Source: CAVYXZ01 sp965223835 | Lineage (GTDB): Bacteria; Chloroflexota; Anaerolineae; Aggregatilineales; Phototrophicaceae | Length of the DNA stretch: 64,000 nt | Reading direction: 5' to 3' | NCBI GenBank assembly: GCA_965223835.1 | Contig: CBDCXQ010000001.1 | Coordinates: forward strand, 2,604,001 to 2,668,000 | Shown here: positions 62,123-64,000 of the stretch, piece after piece | Numbering within the stretch: the stretch's first letter is position 1 | How the letters are laid out: each line of letters begins with the position of its first letter | The notes under the pieces: model-generated | What the model was told of the DNA's origin: nothing | The model's database searches: none | What the model saw: the letters and a program-made list of their open reading frames with translations, nothing else | Made by a program: the position numbers and the translations under genes

Positions 62123-63853
62123 ATGAAAATTCAGTTGATTATTGTGTTCATCAGTAGCCTTGTCCTAACGACAGCAACCTCTACGCCGGCACAGCCAGCC
62201 AACTCGCGTCAGTCGCTTACCCACGCTGGCCTTGAGCGTACCTTCTGGCTACAGATTCCCGATTCCGCCCCTGCTGACGATCGATCAGCCATCATTGCGT
62301 TGCACCCCAGCGCCTCGTCGGGCCGTGCTATGCAACTCCTCACTGGCCTGGATTCTGCGGCTGCCAAACACGGATTCGTCACGGTTTATCCTGATAGCGC
62401 CGAAATCACGTGGAGCGAAAACGCGACTGATATAGAAGTTGATGATGTCGGCTTTCTCACTGAATTAATCGAATATCTAACTGCCGAACATGAGGTAAAT
62501 CAGGTTTACCTCACTGGCTTCGGCAACGGCGGTTTAATGGCCTATCATGCGGCCTGCGAAATCCCACAATTTTTCAGTGGGATCGTGGTGGTAGGTGCGT
62601 TGATGTGGGACTATCATCGCGACAACTGCCCTGAAGCAGCGCCTGCATCTGTCAACTTGCTGGTTTTGTTAGGGACAAACGACCATTTTTATAAGTTTGA
62701 AACACGTGATTTCTCCACCCTGTTTGGGAACAATAATTATGTAATCCTGGGCGTAGAAGATACGATGGACTTCTGGGCACAGCGCCAGGCCTGTGAGGGC
62801 GCACCGCAATCTATTAATGAAAACACCACCCAATTGAATGACTGCGCTGATGAAACAACCGTTGCTATGTATCGCATCCTGGGTGGTGGGCAGAATTGGC
62901 CCCGAACCGGTGATTACACGCTCAATCAATTTGGTGTTGATGCCAATGCGATCATCATAGATTTCTTCACTGGTGCGGACAGTTGGGCTACGCCCCAACC
63001 TGAACCCTATGCTGGACAGGCTCGCACCTACACCACCTATATTCCGGCGAATTATGATCCCACCGAACCAGCACCGGTTGTCATTGGTTTGCACGGACGC
63101 TTCGGAACCGGTGCCGGACACGCCAGCCTGACCGACACCAACCGTCTTGCTGACGAAAAGGGCTTCATCGCCGTTTATCCTGATGGCCTGAGCCGTGACG
63201 GAAGCAACGACACGGGCTGGAATTATTTCAAAGGAGCCGGATTTTTCCGGGATGAAGGCGTGGATGATACCGCGTTTATCACCACGCTCATGGACGATCT
63301 GGCCCTCGATTTGAACATTGATCGTGAGCGAATTTATGTCAATGGCCTGTCGAACGGCGGCTTCATGGTTCACCGCCTGGCGTGTGAAGCACCAGAAGTC
63401 TTTGCCGGGTATGCTGATATTGCCGGTTCTGGCTTCCAGGGACTTGAAACAGTTTGCGATTATGAACAGCGCAAACCCGTGCGAATGCTCATCATTCATG
63501 GAACCCAGGATAACAATGTGTTGTGGGATGGCCGACTGGAAAATATCCGGGGTCAGCAATTTTATTCCGTCTTGCCCATTCCGCAGATGCTGGGATTCTG
63601 GGCCGAGTATAATCAGTGCGCCGCTGACGCCGACACTCGTGATATTCCACCGCAGGGCCGTTCACCGGGTACCCAGGTTCGCATCTTGACGGTAAAAGAC
63701 TGCCAGGAAGAATCGGCAGTTGTGTTATATGCCATCGTCGGCGGCGGGCACAATTGGCCGGGTGTTCCTGGGCGCATCCCGGAGCCAGTCGCGGGCCGAG
63801 TGAATCTTGATATCCATGCCACCGATGTCATGTGGGCGTTCTTCACCGAATAG
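62123..63853 (+). CDS. Secreted tandem PHB-depolymerase/LpqC-like esterase, first copy degenerate
   Basis: This 576-residue exported protein has a signal peptide (QLIIVFISSLVLTTATS) and two alpha/beta-hydrolase units (~30-295 and ~300-575). Each has a ladder of HG/HP-type oxyanion loop, nucleophile elbow, Asp and His. In the second the elbow is NGLSNGGFM with Ser (63350-63352), Asp in GTQDNNV and His in GGGHNWPG (63749-63751): a complete triad. In the first the elbow reads LTGFGNGGLM (Ser replaced by Gly at 62522-62524) and GGGQNWP (His replaced by Gln at 62891-62893), so it is presumably inactive. ATG 62123 starts the signal peptide. Substrates may be feruloyl or polyester chains. Confidence 0.9.
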   Translation: MKIQLIIVFISSLVLTTATSTPAQPANSRQSLTHAGLERTFWLQIPDSAPADDRSAIIALHPSASSGRAMQLLTGLDSAAAKHGFVTVYPDSAEITWSENATDIEVDDVGFLTELIEYLTAEHEVNQVYLTGFGNGGLMAYHAACEIPQFFSGIVVVGALMWDYHRDNCPEAAPASVNLLVLLGTNDHFYKFETRDFSTLFGNNNYVILGVEDTMDFWAQRQACEGAPQSINENTTQLNDCADETTVAMYRILGGGQNWPRTGDYTLNQFGVDANAIIIDFFTGADSWATPQPEPYAGQARTYTTYIPANYDPTEPAPVVIGLHGRFGTGAGHASLTDTNRLADEKGFIAVYPDGLSRDGSNDTGWNYFKGAGFFRDEGVDDTAFITTLMDDLALDLNIDRERIYVNGLSNGGFMVHRLACEAPEVFAGYADIAGSGFQGLETVCDYEQRKPVRMLIIHGTQDNNVLWDGRLENIRGQQFYSVLPIPQMLGFWAEYNQCAADADTRDIPPQGRSPGTQVRILTVKDCQEESAVVLYAIVGGGHNWPGVPGRIPEPVAGRVNLDIHATDVMWAFFTE

Positions 63854-63921
63854 CTTTTGGTAAAAGCGCCGGTTGTGGTGTAAATTACGGTAGTGCTTTT
63901 CACAATGAATATGCCAACACC

Positions 63922-64000
63922 ATGCGTACCTGGAAAATCCAAAAAGACTTCATTGCAGCTGATATTCTCGCAGGCGCAACCGGTGCGGTGGCGGGCGCAC
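63922..64000 (+). CDS. SulP-like transporter, N-terminal start only (cut by window end)
   Basis: Only 26 residues are present, from ATG 63922 (MRTWKIQKDFIADILAG and a further alanine/glycine run). A start of this kind, with a basic-aromatic segment running into DILAGATGAVAGA, resembles SulP-family anion transporters. The identification is tentative because almost all of the protein lies outside the window. Confidence 0.4.
   Translation, partial: MRTWKIQKDFIAADILAGATGAVAGA

Noticed and set aside
62669..63559. Long open frame on the minus strand, about 296 codons
   Set aside because: It lies fully opposite the tandem esterase, has no ribosome site or family match, and is explained by codon bias of the true gene.

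Overview
The window looks like a stretch of a Chloroflexota chromosome, most likely an Anaerolineae-type heterotroph. This is inference from gene content and protein style: many oligopeptide/sugar ABC systems, several Ser/Thr kinases, LysM-linked glycosidase-like proteins, a GPH symporter, and yajC-secD-secF. No rRNA or other marker settles it. There are about 55 genes, densely packed, and no insertion sequence, phage gene, CRISPR array or tRNA that I can see. Murein synthesis is present (murA).

Layout. 1-4.9 kb: the tail of a class-III aminotransferase, then an SsuABC/NMT1-type importer (fusion permease, ATPase, permease, binding protein). 4.9-23.3 kb: a carbohydrate or oligosaccharide uptake region. 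It holds a complete five-gene Opp-type operon read leftwards, a divergent LacI-type repressor with two near-identical palindromic operators, a MalEFGK-like operon whose MalG-type permease carries a PDZ domain, a GPH-family symporter, and a second Opp-type operon that has no ATPase genes. 23.5-30.1 kb: signalling, with a cNMP-binding histidine kinase coupled to a receiver/thioredoxin-reductase-like fusion, then receiver/MinD-type ATPase, sirtuin and GAF histidine kinase in one operon. 30.1-32.9 kb: yajC-secD-secF. 33-43.9 kb: cell-envelope genes (secreted protein, NERD-like membrane protein, GT39-like glycosyltransferase, SPFH-SHOCT protein and small partner, LysM-glycosidase-like protein, WYL regulator, DUF5060-type glycosidase-like protein). 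44-54.3 kb: two Ser/Thr kinases, dgt, a coiled-coil protein, selB, murA, a SAM hydroxide adenosyltransferase and a small sigma-like protein. 54.7-63.9 kb: sugar-acid type metabolism (sugar isomerase, PhyH oxygenase, SDR, enolase-superfamily dehydratase), a YbdK-type ligase, cobT-cobS-cobU, a tandem esterase, and the first codons of a SulP-like transporter.

The most unusual points are: the PDZ domain inside an ABC permease; a binding-protein-like segment inside another permease; three secreted hydrolase-like proteins whose catalytic residues are partly or wholly replaced; MurA with Asp at the fosfomycin-target Cys; the paired LacI operators; the sirtuin in a two-component operon; and five convergent gene pairs whose stop codons touch or overlap.
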